Source of the DNA: Acinetobacter kookii
Lineage (GTDB): Bacteria; Pseudomonadota; Gammaproteobacteria; Pseudomonadales; Moraxellaceae
Direction: 5' to 3'
Length of the DNA stretch: 64,000 bases
NCBI RefSeq assembly: GCF_900096895.1
Contig: NZ_FMYO01000007.1
Span: 89,813 to 153,812 of the forward strand
Under the pieces are notes generated by a model. It worked only from the letters and a program-made list of their open reading frames with translations, was not told where the DNA came from and searched no databases. Each line of letters opens with the position of its first letter. Positions within the stretch are counted from its first letter, which is position 1. The position numbers and the translations under genes are program-made. This document shows, one piece after another, positions 1-10,256 of this stretch.

Positions 1-586
1 AATAAATTTATAAAAATTTCCGATAGATGACTACCCGATATCAATAATTTTATCTAAAGGTTCGGGAAAAAGTTTATGGCCTATTTCATGTTCCAGTTTT
101 TCCTTATCACCCCTATTCCAGTTAGCCTTAGAACATATTTCCCACCTGAATCACTTACTGATTAATTTTCACAATCCGATTATTTTAACCACAGCAATAA
201 CAACCATCACCTTATTGTAATTAAACCATTATACTAGAAAAATATTAATACCAAGCTTCTGTCTAGTTCCGTAGTTAAAAATATAATTAATAAAGATTTA
301 CAGTTTTTAGATAGAATAAACATGATTTAAATTTTAAAATCCAGACAAGAAATATTATTAATATTTACCTAAGAATTAATTGATTAAATTATAATAAATA
401 TACTTAAAAAGCAGTTCTTATTCACACCTATGCAAAAATAAAAATATTATCAAAATTTTGAAAAGTAAATGGAAGTTAGCTTTAAGAATTACAGAATTTA
501 AATACCTAATTTTAGTCTACACATACCTTTGTAAAGATGATATTGAGTATTTTAAAGATTCCTATAGAGAAATATAAAAAAGAAGA
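1..586. other. AT-rich gene-free stretch at the left edge of the capsule cluster
   Basis: No intact gene is visible. The stretch is very AT-rich, like the adjacent glycosyltransferase genes. On the minus strand, positions 150 to 31 read as 39 codons without a stop, ending in TAG, with protein-like content (ending ..FPEPLDKIIDIG). An in-frame TGA lies just upstream at 153-151 and there is no start codon. This could be the decayed 3' end of a lost capsule gene. The rest, 154-586, shows nothing recognisable. Confidence 0.4.
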
Positions 587-1390
587 TTATTTTCCTATAT
601 TTTTTATACATAATGCATTTAATTTCTTTCGGCCTGAATCATAAAACCATCCCCATTTATTAAAGTATTGCCATGCACTTTTTAAGTGGGCTTTGAGCAA
701 GACTTTATTTTTATAAGATCCTTGCTCATGTAAATGAATAACTTGAACTAATGGGTAATATATATTTCCGAATTTTTCCGCACAGCGACGTGATAAATCT
801 ACATCTTCCATATACATAAAATAACGCTCATCAAATCCACCTAGCTCAAGTAAAGCTTCGGAACGGAATAACATAAAGCAACCATGTAAATAAGGAACGA
901 ACACTGGCTTTGAAAGGTCAATCTTTTTAAGTAAATAATCTTCGTCCAAATTTTCAGCATATTTTGGTGAAAAACGACGAGCAAACAAATTTAATGGCGA
1001 GGGCAAAAGCCGAGCACCGTACTGATTTTCTCCATTTTCATAAACAATTTTTGGCAAATATAAACCTGCATCATGCGTAGATGCAAAATGTACTAATTTA
1101 TCAAATTCAGTAGAATCAAACACAATATCTGGATTACAAATTAAGAAAAAATCACACTGCTTTGCAAATTGACGGATTGCTAAATTATGACCTGAACCAA
1201 AGCCAATATTACCCGGAGATTTTAAGTATTTAACTTTTTTATGCTCAAATTGATGTGCCCAATCAGTGTTATCATTATCAATTAAAATTACTTTAGAGAT
1301 GTTTTCAGAACCCAAAAGGCTTTCTAATGTAAGCTTAAGATCAGAATAAGAGTGTTTATATATAACCAATGATGCAATAACTTTGCTCAT
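587..1390 (-). CDS. GT2 glycosyltransferase, WbbL/rhamnosyltransferase-like
   Basis: A 267-residue GT-A-fold enzyme predicted to add a sugar, plausibly L-rhamnose, to the lipid-linked capsule repeat on the inner face of the inner membrane. The N-terminal nucleotide-binding part holds the NPDI motif (residues 86-89), which takes the place of the usual DXD. The acceptor side has HGCFMLFR near 170 and the MEDVDLSRR block near 194-202, both usual in WbbL-like rhamnosyltransferases. Its start overlaps the stop of the upstream gene by four bases (ATGA), so the two are translationally coupled. It is the last gene of the capsule operon in this window. Assignment of rhamnose is inferred from family resemblance and the rmlBDAC genes upstream. 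Confidence 0.85.
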   Translation of the reverse strand: MSKVIASLVIYKHSYSDLKLTLESLLGSENISKVILIDNDNTDWAHQFEHKKVKYLKSPGNIGFGSGHNLAIRQFAKQCDFFLICNPDIVFDSTEFDKLVHFASTHDAGLYLPKIVYENGENQYGARLLPSPLNLFARRFSPKYAENLDEDYLLKKIDLSKPVFVPYLHGCFMLFRSEALLELGGFDERYFMYMEDVDLSRRCAEKFGNIYYPLVQVIHLHEQGSYKNKVLLKAHLKSAWQYFNKWGWFYDSGRKKLNALCIKNIGK

Positions 1391-2271
1391 AGACTTCCTT
1401 TTTTTCCTTTAAGACCATCTATGATAGATATAATAAAGTAATGTATATAAGAAAATTTATTTTTTTGAGTAAAAAATAAAATAATTTGCGCTATACAATT
1501 ATTAATTAGCATAGAAAAAATCCAAGCTTTACTAATATGAGGCATATTTTTCATTAAAAAAAGATTACGCACCCTATAATATCTTCGATATGGAGAATGA
1601 ACGGGGCAAGTTTTACCTAATAATGTAATAGTTGACTCCCCAACACTATGATACATTACAGCTTTGTTTGAAACATAAATTTTATAACCTTTTTGTAGTG
1701 CTCTAAAACACCATTCTGTATCTACATAATCTATAAAAAAATCTTCATTCATAAAACCAACATCTTGCAAGACACTTACAGGAATCAGTGAACCTGAAGA
1801 AATAATAATACCTACTTGTACAGGTTCAGCAATTTCACTAATATCAATTTTATTAATTAAACCATTATTCTTTACAATTAATCCTGGTGCATAAAAACCA
1901 AATTCTTTATCAATAAACTGCGGCCCTATAGCAGCAATTTTTCCTCCCATACCTTCAAGTTTATTATAATCTGAGACTAAATTTTTGATGAAATGTTCGT
2001 CAATTTCACTATCTTGATCAAAAAAAAATATTTTTTTTGCGCCCAACTCTAGAGCTTTTTTAATACCAGTGTTTTGTGCCCTTGCAATTCCATAATTTTC
2101 TCTTAGTGAAACAACTTCAGCATTAATTAATAAAGCCGATAGTTCATTGATATTTTTTGAAAAATTATCAACAATCACAACGTCGGTACACGATGCCGAA
2201 AGCATTTCTGTCAGTTTTGATAAGTTTTGAAGATTAGGGTTGTATGTTACTATTACACTTATTAATTTCAT
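1387..2271 (-). CDS. GT2 rhamnosyltransferase-like glycosyltransferase (RfbF/TIGR01556-like)
   Basis: A 294-residue family 2 glycosyltransferase. An N-terminal VIVTYNP strand opens the GT-A fold, DQDSE at residues 85-89 is the metal/nucleotide motif, and DYVDTEWCFR at 181-190 matches the ED-type catalytic block of RfbF-like rhamnosyltransferases. The C-terminal 40 residues are hydrophobic and probably membrane-associated. The gene lies five bases after the polymerase gene and overlaps the next glycosyltransferase by ATGA. With rmlBDAC in the same operon, dTDP-L-rhamnose is the likely donor, but donor and linkage cannot be read from the sequence. Confidence 0.85.
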   Translation of the reverse strand: MKLISVIVTYNPNLQNLSKLTEMLSASCTDVVIVDNFSKNINELSALLINAEVVSLRENYGIARAQNTGIKKALELGAKKIFFFDQDSEIDEHFIKNLVSDYNKLEGMGGKIAAIGPQFIDKEFGFYAPGLIVKNNGLINKIDISEIAEPVQVGIIISSGSLIPVSVLQDVGFMNEDFFIDYVDTEWCFRALQKGYKIYVSNKAVMYHSVGESTITLLGKTCPVHSPYRRYYRVRNLFLMKNMPHISKAWIFSMLINNCIAQIILFFTQKNKFSYIHYFIISIIDGLKGKKGSL

Positions 2272-2276
2272 AAACT

Positions 2277-3446
2277 TTATCTCGAAAACTTACTTAAAAA
2301 ACTAAATAATAAAGGAAAGAGGATTAAGATAGTTATTGCACCAGGAGAAAATATAGGCGCCTGAAAAAGACTTGTGTACAACATAAATGAAAAATATGCT
2401 ATGTATTTAATTCTCATGTCATCTTTTAAAAAATATGATCCACAAAATATATAAGAACAAAATATAATAAAAAATACAGGAGTAAAATACCCAAAATCTA
2501 TATAAAAATAACTATATAAAGTTCCATAAGCATTGTAATAATTATTAGTAGCATTTGAATACAAACTAAATTCACTTAATATTTTAGGGATATATATATA
2601 TGGTATTTTATCTCCATTTAATCCAAATAAAAAAAGAAAAGGTGCAATTAAACTATTAATTATGACTTCAAATGGATAACCATCTGGATTTAATCTTTTA
2701 GTATCAATCTTTTGAGAAAATATAAATATTGGCAAAATATGGTATTCAAAAAGACTTAAAAACTCATTTGATAGATCCTCAATACTTCTGTTTTTTCTTG
2801 ACAATAACATAATAATTGAAGAAACAAATAATACTAATAAAAGTATAAAATATTTCTTTATAAATTTAAAAAAATTTTCACCATTCAGAACACTTTTAAT
2901 AAACAATACTAGCATACAAAAATAAATATTAAATCTCCCCCCATAAGAAAGATTAAATAAAATCAATAAAATCAATATAAAGTAAAAATTGAATTTAGCT
3001 ATTTTTGTATTAGAATTCGAGACATAAATCAAATAAAACCAAAGTGAAGGTACAATATAAAAATTAGTAAGTGCATTTATAATATTTGATCCATAAGCTA
3101 ACCTTTGGATAGAGTCATCCTCATAGTAGTTAATTCTTAAATATTCAAAACCATTTTCAAAGCCTATACCAAATAATACAATAGTTGGCCTTACTAAGAA
3201 AAATAGCGATATAAATAACATCGAATAATCAAAAAATCTTTTAGAAGAAAAGCTTATCACATGATTAGCTTTTTTCTCAAAAACAATACTTAAGTATATG
3301 ATTATAAAAAAACTTGAAAAATATATAAGAATTAAAAAAAATTCACTACCACTTGAGGGTATATATGTAAAACCTCTATACAATAAAAAACAAAAGATTT
3401 GCAAGAAAATCAAAAATAAAAATGGAGTGAATAATTTTAAATACAT
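2277..3446 (-). CDS. wzy: Wzy-type capsule repeat-unit polymerase
   Basis: A 389-residue, almost wholly hydrophobic protein with roughly ten predicted membrane spans. A larger polar segment lies around residues 220-290, between spans, as is usual for the long periplasmic loop of Wzy/O-antigen polymerases. Sequence conservation in this family is minimal, so the call rests on length, topology and position between glycosyltransferase genes. It should join lipid-linked repeat units at the periplasmic face of the inner membrane. It is among the most AT-rich genes of the window, typical of wzy. It is the only polymerase candidate seen in the cluster although there are two flippases. The gene ends five bases before the next start. 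Confidence 0.75.
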   Translation of the reverse strand: MYLKLFTPFLFLIFLQIFCFLLYRGFTYIPSSGSEFFLILIYFSSFFIIIYLSIVFEKKANHVISFSSKRFFDYSMLFISLFFLVRPTIVLFGIGFENGFEYLRINYYEDDSIQRLAYGSNIINALTNFYIVPSLWFYLIYVSNSNTKIAKFNFYFILILLILFNLSYGGRFNIYFCMLVLFIKSVLNGENFFKFIKKYFILLLVLFVSSIIMLLSRKNRSIEDLSNEFLSLFEYHILPIFIFSQKIDTKRLNPDGYPFEVIINSLIAPFLFLFGLNGDKIPYIYIPKILSEFSLYSNATNNYYNAYGTLYSYFYIDFGYFTPVFFIIFCSYIFCGSYFLKDDMRIKYIAYFSFMLYTSLFQAPIFSPGAITILILFPLLFSFLSKFSR

Positions 3447-3450
3447 ACAA

Positions 3451-4263
3451 CTACCAAGATTTAATAGAAAGCAGCATTTTTAAAAATAATATTTTTAAAA
3501 ATAATACTATATTTTTATTATTTCTATAACTAATTCTATTTTTAAAAAAAATATTCTGTAATCCATTATTTATTAAAAATGGATATTTTTCAAAAATATT
3601 TTTATAGGCCTCTATAGGATCACTTTGCTTAGAAATACTCATGTCACCTATATTTTGATCCACTAAAACTTTATTCAAATGAAAAATATTATTTTTTCTT
3701 CTCAATCTTAAAATAAAGTCCCAATCCTGCAATCTTTTGATTTCTTCATCAAACATTACCTCCATAGCTATACAGCTTCTTACAAATATAGTTTGTGTAC
3801 TAATAAAGCTATATTTTTCGATCTTATCATAAATTTTTTCAATACTAACTTTAGCCTTAGGGACAATTATCTTTCTATTCCATCTACCTGTAGTTTTCAT
3901 TGAACAAAAACATAAATCTATTTTATCGTCATTTTTCAATATATTTAGCTGCTCAAATAATTTTTCTTCATACCAAATATCATCACTATCATGAAAAGCA
4001 ATATACTCCCCCTGAGCCATTAAAATACCAGTATTTCTAGCACCATTTGCCCCTTTTTTTCTTTGATTTTTAACAAATTTAATTAATGGTGAATTAAATG
4101 AATTAACCACTTCCTCTGTGTTATCAGTTGAAAAATCATCTACAATTATAATTTCCTGAGGAAGCAAAGTCTGGTCTAATACACTTTGAATAGACTCTCT
4201 AATCAAATGAGCACGATTATAGGTCGGAATAACTACACTAATTGCATTTGGTATATAATTCAT
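3451..4263 (-). CDS. GT2 glycosyltransferase
   Basis: A 270-residue GT-A family 2 enzyme. It begins with SVVIPTYNRAHLI, has VDDFSTDNTEEV near residues 41-52, the DSDD metal-binding motif at 92-95 and QDWDF near 180 in the acceptor-side region. It is complete for the short form of the family. It lies 13 bases after rmlC and four bases before wzy in the transcribed direction, and shares their strong AT-richness. Its donor sugar cannot be deduced. It presumably adds one residue of the capsule repeat at the cytoplasmic face of the membrane. Confidence 0.85.
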   Translation of the reverse strand: MNYIPNAISVVIPTYNRAHLIRESIQSVLDQTLLPQEIIIVDDFSTDNTEEVVNSFNSPLIKFVKNQRKKGANGARNTGILMAQGEYIAFHDSDDIWYEEKLFEQLNILKNDDKIDLCFCSMKTTGRWNRKIIVPKAKVSIEKIYDKIEKYSFISTQTIFVRSCIAMEVMFDEEIKRLQDWDFILRLRRKNNIFHLNKVLVDQNIGDMSISKQSDPIEAYKNIFEKYPFLINNGLQNIFFKNRISYRNNKNIVLFLKILFLKMLLSIKSW

Positions 4264-4276
4264 TCAATTCAATCTC

Positions 4277-4840
4277 TCAAAATAGTTCTGCAACTTTTAA
4301 TATCGGCGCTAGACTATCTTTATCTGTCAAAAGTAATTTCAACCCTTCCTCAATTGGCCATTCAATACTTAAATCTTCATCATTCCACAAAATTGATCGC
4401 TCACACTCTTTAGAATAGTAATCTGTGGTCTTATATAAAAACTGTGTATTATCTTCCAAAGCAATGAACCCGTGTGCAAAACCAGCAGGAATCCAGAATT
4501 GCTTATGATTTTCTCCACTCAATTCCACCCCGACCCATTGACCAAAAGTTTCTGAGTCTTTACGTATATCTACAGCAACATCCCAAGCACGACCTTGTAC
4601 CACACGCACCAATTTCCCTTGTGCATGTGGATTTAACTGGTAATGTAAGCCACGCAAAACCCCTTTTTTAGAAAATGAATGATTGTCCTGAACAAACTGT
4701 GGGATATCCAAACCACGTTCAGCTAATGCTTTTTCAAATACGTGCTGGTTAAAACTTTCCATAAACCAACCACGATCATCACCAAATACTCGTGGCTCAA
4801 AAATTAATAAATCTTTAATCTTCGTTTCTATAACATTCAT
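4277..4840 (-). CDS. rmlC: dTDP-4-dehydrorhamnose 3,5-epimerase RmlC
   Basis: Third enzyme of dTDP-L-rhamnose synthesis; it epimerises C3 and C5 of dTDP-4-keto-6-deoxyglucose. The protein has 187 residues, the normal length, with the cupin motifs LRGLHYQ (catalytic His region), DVAVDIR and GFAHGFIALED. It follows rmlA by 63 bases, a gap that contains a perfect hairpin (4876-4895). The rml genes are in the order B, D, A, C, as in many capsule and O-antigen loci. Confidence 0.97.
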   Translation of the reverse strand: MNVIETKIKDLLIFEPRVFGDDRGWFMESFNQHVFEKALAERGLDIPQFVQDNHSFSKKGVLRGLHYQLNPHAQGKLVRVVQGRAWDVAVDIRKDSETFGQWVGVELSGENHKQFWIPAGFAHGFIALEDNTQFLYKTTDYYSKECERSILWNDEDLSIEWPIEEGLKLLLTDKDSLAPILKVAELF

Positions 4841-4875
4841 TAGACTGACTCAAACTTGAAAATACATGACAAACG

Positions 4876-4895
4876 AAGTGCCCATTTGGGCACTT
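4876..4895 (-). promoter_or_regulatory. Perfect hairpin between rmlA and rmlC
   Basis: Nine base pairs, AAGTGCCCA at 4876-4884 and TGGGCACTT at 4887-4895, with a two-base centre. In the direction of transcription the stem is not followed by a clear T-run, so a full terminator is unlikely. An mRNA processing or stability element, or partial attenuation, would fit. Confidence 0.45.
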
Positions 4896-4903
4896 TCACT
4901 CTA

Positions 4904-5803
4904 TTAGGCTTTAGCTACATGCTCATCATATAGTTTCAACAAATACTGACCATAACCAGTCTTTTTAAAAAACTCACCACGCTGTTTGAGTTGTTCAGGA
5001 CTAATCCAGCCATTATTAAAAGCAATTTCTTCCAAACTTGCGACTTTTAAACCTTGGCGATTTTCAATAGTTTGAACAAAATGACTTGCTTCTAATAAAG
5101 AGTCATGTGTACCTGTATCTAGCCATGCGAAACCGCGACCTAACACCTCAACATTTAAGGCATTTTTTTCAAGATAGATATTATTCACGTCGGTAATTTC
5201 TAACTCACCACGGTGTGAAGGCTGAATATTTTTTGCAATTTCAATGACATCATTGTCATAGAAATATAGCCCAGTTACTGCATAGTTTGACTTCGGCTTT
5301 TCTGGTTTTTCTTCAATGCTGAGCGCTTTACCTTCAGCATCAAAATCAACCACGCCAAAACGCTCAGGGTCATTCACATAATAACCGAATACAGTTGCAC
5401 CAGTCGCCTGCTGAGTCGCACGTTTGAGCTGATCGCTGAAATGCTGACCGTAGAAAATGTTATCACCTAAAATCAGGCAAACATTATCTTTGCCTATAAA
5501 CTTTTCACCTAAAATGAAAGCTTGTGCCAAACCATCTGGGGAAGGCTGAACTTTATAGGACAACTGAATTCCTAGTTCTTCACCTGTACCCAATAATTTT
5601 TCAAAATTAGGCAAATCTTCAGGTGTAGAAATAATTAAAATTTCACGAATACCCGCTAACATTAAAACCGATAAAGGATAGTAAATCATCGGTTTATCGT
5701 AAATTGGAAGCAGTTGCTTGGATGTACCCATAGTAATTGGATACAAACGTGTCCCCGAACCACCGGCTAAGATAATCCCTTTACGTTTTATTGAAGTTGT
5801 CAT
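4904..5803 (-). CDS. rmlA: Glucose-1-phosphate thymidylyltransferase RmlA
   Basis: Makes dTDP-glucose from dTTP and glucose-1-phosphate, the entry step to dTDP-L-rhamnose. The N-terminal signature [16 protein letters not shown] carries the nucleotide-binding loop, and LGDNIFYG and [20 protein letters not shown] are typical of RmlA. I chose the ATG at 5803 (MTTSIKRKG, 299 residues) rather than one five codons upstream because it gives the usual length and sits one base after the rmlD stop. Part of the rmlBDAC block. Confidence 0.97.
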   Translation of the reverse strand: MTTSIKRKGIILAGGSGTRLYPITMGTSKQLLPIYDKPMIYYPLSVLMLAGIREILIISTPEDLPNFEKLLGTGEELGIQLSYKVQPSPDGLAQAFILGEKFIGKDNVCLILGDNIFYGQHFSDQLKRATQQATGATVFGYYVNDPERFGVVDFDAEGKALSIEEKPEKPKSNYAVTGLYFYDNDVIEIAKNIQPSHRGELEITDVNNIYLEKNALNVEVLGRGFAWLDTGTHDSLLEASHFVQTIENRQGLKVASLEEIAFNNGWISPEQLKQRGEFFKKTGYGQYLLKLYDEHVAKA

Positions 5804-5804
5804 G

Positions 5805-6710
5805 TTATAAAATCTCACTAATGACTTGAGCCACGCCTTGCTGCCACTCTGGCAAACGTAGCTTAAAAGACTGTTGTAATTTTTGCGTATTTAAACGCGA
5901 ATTCAGTGGTCGACATGCTGGTGTTGGATAAGCTGAAGTTGCTATTGGATTTACTTTTTGAATAGCTAAAGTCATGCCACGTTGGCGTGCTTGTTCAAAA
6001 ATATAATTCGCATACTCATACCATGTAGTTTCACCAGCTGGTGCCAAATGATAATGACCATGTAATTGTTTTTGCTGATCAAGCGTTTGTAAGGTGTAAT
6101 AACGTAGCGATTGTGCTGTCACATCAGCAATTAAAGCTGCACCTGTTGGTACGCCCACTTGATCCTGAATAATTCCTAGCTCTTCTTTAGTTTGAGCCAA
6201 TTTTAGCATCGTCTTAATAAAGTTATGACCATGTGTGCCATAGACCCAACAAGTGCGAAAGTTAATAAACCGAACTTGACTAGTTTCTAAAGCAATTTCA
6301 CCATCACGTTTGCTACGCCCATAATAATTTACAGGCTGTTTGACAGCATCTTCCGTCCAAGCACTGGTCCCTGTACCGTCAAACACATAATCGGTTGAGT
6401 AATGTATTAACAATACATTCTGCTGTTTACATAAATCAGCCAAATGCGCCACTGCTGTATGATTAATTAAATCAGCAGCATGCTGTTCAGATTCGGCTTT
6501 ATCTACAGCTGTATAAGCCGTCGCATTGATCACGATATCAGGTTGAATTTGATTAAATACTTGTGCTATTGCTGAGAAGTTTGCAACATCACCACATAAT
6601 CCATTTTCATTGATAGAGCGATCTAAGGCTGTGACTTCACCTAATGGTTGTAATGCACGTTGAAGCTCCCATCCAACCTGACCATTTTTACCTAGAAGTA
6701 AAATTTTCAT
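5805..6710 (-). CDS. rmlD: dTDP-4-dehydrorhamnose reductase RmlD
   Basis: Last step of dTDP-L-rhamnose synthesis: NAD(P)H reduction of the 4-keto group. A 301-residue SDR-type reductase with the nucleotide-binding GKNGQVG at residues 7-13, the [12 protein letters not shown] block and the catalytic YGRSK (YxxxK). It lies eight bases after rmlB and one base before rmlA, so it belongs to one transcript. Confidence 0.97.
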   Translation of the reverse strand: MKILLLGKNGQVGWELQRALQPLGEVTALDRSINENGLCGDVANFSAIAQVFNQIQPDIVINATAYTAVDKAESEQHAADLINHTAVAHLADLCKQQNVLLIHYSTDYVFDGTGTSAWTEDAVKQPVNYYGRSKRDGEIALETSQVRFINFRTCWVYGTHGHNFIKTMLKLAQTKEELGIIQDQVGVPTGAALIADVTAQSLRYYTLQTLDQQKQLHGHYHLAPAGETTWYEYANYIFEQARQRGMTLAIQKVNPIATSAYPTPACRPLNSRLNTQKLQQSFKLRLPEWQQGVAQVISEIL

Positions 6711-6718
6711 CTGATTGA

Positions 6719-7795
6719 TTAAGCCTGTTCCGTTTGATATTGCTGTTGAATCCAGTTTTTATATTCACCACTTTGAATATGCTCAACCCATTCTTGGTTA
6801 TTCAGATACCATTCAACAGTTTTACGAAGTCCAGTATCAAAGGTTTCTTGTGGTATCCAACCCAAATCTTTTTTGATTTTACTTGCATCAATTGCATAAC
6901 GTAAGTCATGTCCAGGGCGATCTGTCACATAAGTAATGAGGTTTTGATAGTGTTCAATACCTGCTGGCTTGTTGGGTGCTAATTCTTCTAGCAACTCACA
7001 AATGGCTTTGACCACATCAATATTTTTCTGTTCGTTGTGTCCACCAATATTATAGGTTTCACCCACCGCAGCTTCTGTCACGACTTTATATAAAGCACGA
7101 GCATGATCTTCTACAAATAACCAATCACGGATTTGATGACCATTACCATAAACAGGTAAGGCTTTACCCGCCAATGCATTTTGAATAATTAGAGGAATAA
7201 GCTTCTCAGGGAAATGATAAGGTCCGTAATTATTTGAGCAGTTCGTCACCACAACAGGCAATCCATAGGTACGATGCCATGCACGGACTAGATGATCTGA
7301 ACTTGCCTTACTTGCTGAATAAGGTGAACTCGGCGCATAGGGGGTTGTTTCAAGGAATAAATCTTCCGTGCCTTCTAAATCACCATAAACTTCATCGGTA
7401 GAAATATGATGAAAACGGAAGGCTTGTTTCCGAGGCTCAGCCAATGTATTCCAATATTGACGAGTCGCTTCTAAAAGCTGATACGTACCAATAATATTGG
7501 TTTCAATAAAATCTGCAGGACCAGAAATTGAGCGATCTACATGTGACTCAGCAGCTAAATGCATCACTGCATCTGGCTGAAAATTTGCAAATAATTGATC
7601 TAAAGCAGAACGATCACAAATATCTGTTTGCGAAAAAGTATAACGTTCATGATGATGAATGCTTTCTAGAGATTCCAAATTGCCAGCATACGTCAGTTTA
7701 TCAACATTCAAAACACTATCTTGGGTATTCTGAATAATGTGACGCACTACCGCAGAACCAATAAAACCTGCACCACCTGTAATAAGTATGTTCAT
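6719..7795 (-). CDS. rmlB: dTDP-glucose 4,6-dehydratase RmlB
   Basis: Converts dTDP-glucose to dTDP-4-keto-6-deoxyglucose with bound NAD. The protein has TGGAGFIG at residues 6-13, [23 protein letters not shown] with the catalytic acid region, and [14 protein letters not shown] containing YxxxK. I prefer the ATG at 7795 (MNILITGG, 358 residues), preceded by GGGG at a suitable distance, over one four codons upstream. It is the first of the four rml genes and follows ugd closely. Confidence 0.97.
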   Translation of the reverse strand: MNILITGGAGFIGSAVVRHIIQNTQDSVLNVDKLTYAGNLESLESIHHHERYTFSQTDICDRSALDQLFANFQPDAVMHLAAESHVDRSISGPADFIETNIIGTYQLLEATRQYWNTLAEPRKQAFRFHHISTDEVYGDLEGTEDLFLETTPYAPSSPYSASKASSDHLVRAWHRTYGLPVVVTNCSNNYGPYHFPEKLIPLIIQNALAGKALPVYGNGHQIRDWLFVEDHARALYKVVTEAAVGETYNIGGHNEQKNIDVVKAICELLEELAPNKPAGIEHYQNLITYVTDRPGHDLRYAIDASKIKKDLGWIPQETFDTGLRKTVEWYLNNQEWVEHIQSGEYKNWIQQQYQTEQA

Positions 7796-7809
7796 ATATA
7801 ACCCCAAGC

Positions 7810-8979
7810 TTAATTGTCCCCAAACAAATCACGTGTATACACTTTAGCTTTACAGTCATCCAAATCAGTATGCATGCGATTTGCTAAAATCAAATCCGTC
7901 GTTGCTAAAAACTCATTTAACGTATTGCGCAGCTTATAGCCTTCAAATACTTGTGTATTTAATGTCGGTTCATAAACCACAACATCAATATTGTACTCTT
8001 TTAACTCCCGCATAATATCTTGAATAGCAGAATCTCTAAAATTATCTGAACCTGCTTTCATAGTTAAACGATAAACTCCCACAACATTTGGGCGTTTCTT
8101 TAAAATTTCTTTCACAATAAATTGTTTACGGGTTTTATTGGAATGAATAATTGCTTGAATTAAGTTTTGTGGAACTTCTTTATAGTTGGCCAAAAGCTGC
8201 TTGGTGTCTTTTGGCAAACAGTAACCGCCATAACCAAATGATGGATTGTTATAATGCTGACCAATGCGTGGATCTAAACCAACCCCACGTACAATATCAA
8301 AACTGTCTAATTCATGTTTGGCACAGTAAGTGTCTAATTCATTAAAGTAAGCGACTCGCATAGCCAAATAAGTATTTGAAAACAATTTAACTGCTTCCGC
8401 TTCTGTCGACTCCATACATAAGGTTGGAGCATTTTTTTCTACAGTTGCATTTAAATAAAGCTTAGCAAGGGCTTCGCCACGCTCGGACTTTTCACCTATA
8501 ATAATGCGTGATGGATATAAGTTGTCATATAGTGCCTTACCTTCACGTAAAAATTCTGGCGCAAATACAATTTGTTCACTGTTTAATTTTTTCTTTAGCT
8601 GTGCGGTATAACCAACAGGAATTGTAGATTTAATAATGATCGTGGCTTTAGGATTAAACGGTATAATTTGATCAATAACACTTTCAATTGATGAGGTATC
8701 AAAATAGTTAGTTTCTGAATCATAGTTGGTTGGGGTAGCCACAATAATATAATCAGCATCTTGATACGCATAATGCGCATCAAGTGTAGCAGTCAGGTTC
8801 AAATCCGGAGATTTTAATGTTTTTTCAATATATTCATCAACAATAGGAGATAAACGCTGATTAATCAGTTCCACACGTTTTTCGTCGATATCTAAGCTGA
8901 TAACTTTATGTTGAAGCGCAAAAAGTACGGCATTTGATAAACCAACGTAACCTGTACCAACTACTGTAATATTCAACAT
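7810..8979 (-). CDS. ugd: UDP-glucose 6-dehydrogenase, short form
   Basis: Oxidises UDP-glucose twice to UDP-glucuronic acid, so GlcA is a candidate component of the polymer. It has 389 residues, the compact KfiD/Ugd form. [11 protein letters not shown] near the N-terminus binds [14 protein letters not shown] is the substrate-binding segment, and [13 protein letters not shown] contains the catalytic cysteine and lysine. Its start overlaps the end of the flippase gene by seven bases. In Acinetobacter baumannii K loci a ugd normally sits in the conserved module with galU and gpi. Here it is inside the variable part, next to rmlBDAC, and no galU or gpi is seen. Confidence 0.93.
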   Translation of the reverse strand: MLNITVVGTGYVGLSNAVLFALQHKVISLDIDEKRVELINQRLSPIVDEYIEKTLKSPDLNLTATLDAHYAYQDADYIIVATPTNYDSETNYFDTSSIESVIDQIIPFNPKATIIIKSTIPVGYTAQLKKKLNSEQIVFAPEFLREGKALYDNLYPSRIIIGEKSERGEALAKLYLNATVEKNAPTLCMESTEAEAVKLFSNTYLAMRVAYFNELDTYCAKHELDSFDIVRGVGLDPRIGQHYNNPSFGYGGYCLPKDTKQLLANYKEVPQNLIQAIIHSNKTRKQFIVKEILKKRPNVVGVYRLTMKAGSDNFRDSAIQDIMRELKEYNIDVVVYEPTLNTQVFEGYKLRNTLNEFLATTDLILANRMHTDLDDCKAKVYTRDLFGDN

Positions 8980-10256
8980 TGTTCTTCCTGGAGTTTAAAT
9001 TTTAATGAGTGTTTAAAAAAAGGGAAAAAATGAATTTTAAAAATTAGTCCATTTCGATAAAAATAGTTAAATATAGTAAGTGAAAGAAATTCAATCAGTA
9101 ACACACTGTATGCTGCACCCTTCAGCCCATAAAGTGAAACCATAAAATATGAAACTGGAAGTGCAGAGCATGCTACGGCTAACATTTTTTTAGAAATATA
9201 AGAGTAACTTTCTTCTTTAATCATAAAACGTGCTGCAATAGTTCCCAACCCACTACATAATGTAGAAAGCCCAAGAACAATAATTAAATAATGTGCTTCT
9301 TGATATGCAGAACCATATAAAATGTTAATAATCCATTGACCAAATTGTGCCAAAAACATTATTACAAATGATGAGACAATTATAATAGTAAGATTAAGTT
9401 TTGCAATTATATAATAGGATTGATAATCATCTTTTTCTCTATATACTTTACTCAAGACTGATGTAATAATAGAAAAATTAATAAATGACCAAGCAGTACC
9501 TAGCGTAACAGCTACTGCATAAATTCCAAGATCTTTTAGAGATGTCAGTTTTGCTAACATTAGACTGGTGATTTGTGTATAGAAACTTATAGCTAAGGTT
9601 GAAATAACTAAAGAACCACCAGCTAAAAAATAATATTTTCTATACTTACTTTGATTAGAAAACTGTGCTTTGTGATCTCGATTAAACCAATATTGCTTTA
9701 GCAAATATGGAATCAACGTGACTAATACTATAGGAATAGAAAGATATGCGTATTCCATTTCAAATACAACAATCACATATCGTACTGCTAATGCAATTGA
9801 CAAACCAACCATGTTCACAATTGCATTGATATATGAGTGAAGAACAGCATTATTATAAATTGCATAAATATCTTGCGTAATAAAATATGTTGCAAATGCT
9901 GTAGCTATACCAAAAATAAGTGTTAATAGGTCTGTAAAAATATATAATCCTAATAATATTGGTAAACTCATGAGCAAAAATAAATAAAATCTTATTTTTT
10001 GAGTATTAAATAAATAATTTAATCCCGATTGATGATTCTTACTAACACGTTTAAATAGAATTTCTTGATTACCAAACCAAGTTAGAGTTTGGACAAATGT
10101 AAACAATGTGGTTGCTAATGCTATTTTTCCGAAATTAGTTGGTCCAATATATTTTGCTACATAGGAAGTGACGAAAATCAACCCAAATATTGAGATAATT
10201 TTCTCAAGCATCATCCATAGGGAATTGGACACAATTTTTCTAGAAAAAACTTCCAT
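8973..10256 (-). CDS. wzx: Wzx-type flippase of the MOP superfamily (second of two)
   Basis: A 427-residue integral membrane protein with about 12 to 14 predicted spans, beginning SNSLWMMLEKIISIFGLIFVTSYVAKYIGPTNFG-like, the usual opening of polysaccharide flippases. It is predicted to translocate undecaprenyl-linked repeat units across the inner membrane. It heads the AT-rich block with ugd, rmlBDAC, the glycosyltransferases and wzy. A second flippase gene is at 20213-21385. The 3' end overlaps ugd by seven bases. It is preceded by a 359-base gap that contains a degenerate repeat. Confidence 0.85.
   Translation of the reverse strand: MEVFSRKIVSNSLWMMLEKIISIFGLIFVTSYVAKYIGPTNFGKIALATTLFTFVQTLTWFGNQEILFKRVSKNHQSGLNYLFNTQKIRFYLFLLMSLPILLGLYIFTDLLTLIFGIATAFATYFITQDIYAIYNNAVLHSYINAIVNMVGLSIALAVRYVIVVFEMEYAYLSIPIVLVTLIPYLLKQYWFNRDHKAQFSNQSKYRKYYFLAGGSLVISTLAISFYTQITSLMLAKLTSLKDLGIYAVAVTLGTAWSFINFSIITSVLSKVYREKDDYQSYYIIAKLNLTIIIVSSFVIMFLAQFGQWIINILYGSAYQEAHYLIIVLGLSTLCSGLGTIAARFMIKEESYSYISKKMLAVACSALPVSYFMVSLYGLKGAAYSVLLIEFLSLTIFNYFYRNGLIFKIHFFPFFKHSLKFKLQEEQC

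Noticed and set aside
1..586. Possible insertion sequence at the capsule-locus end
   Set aside because: No transposase fragment, terminal inverted repeats or target duplication could be seen.
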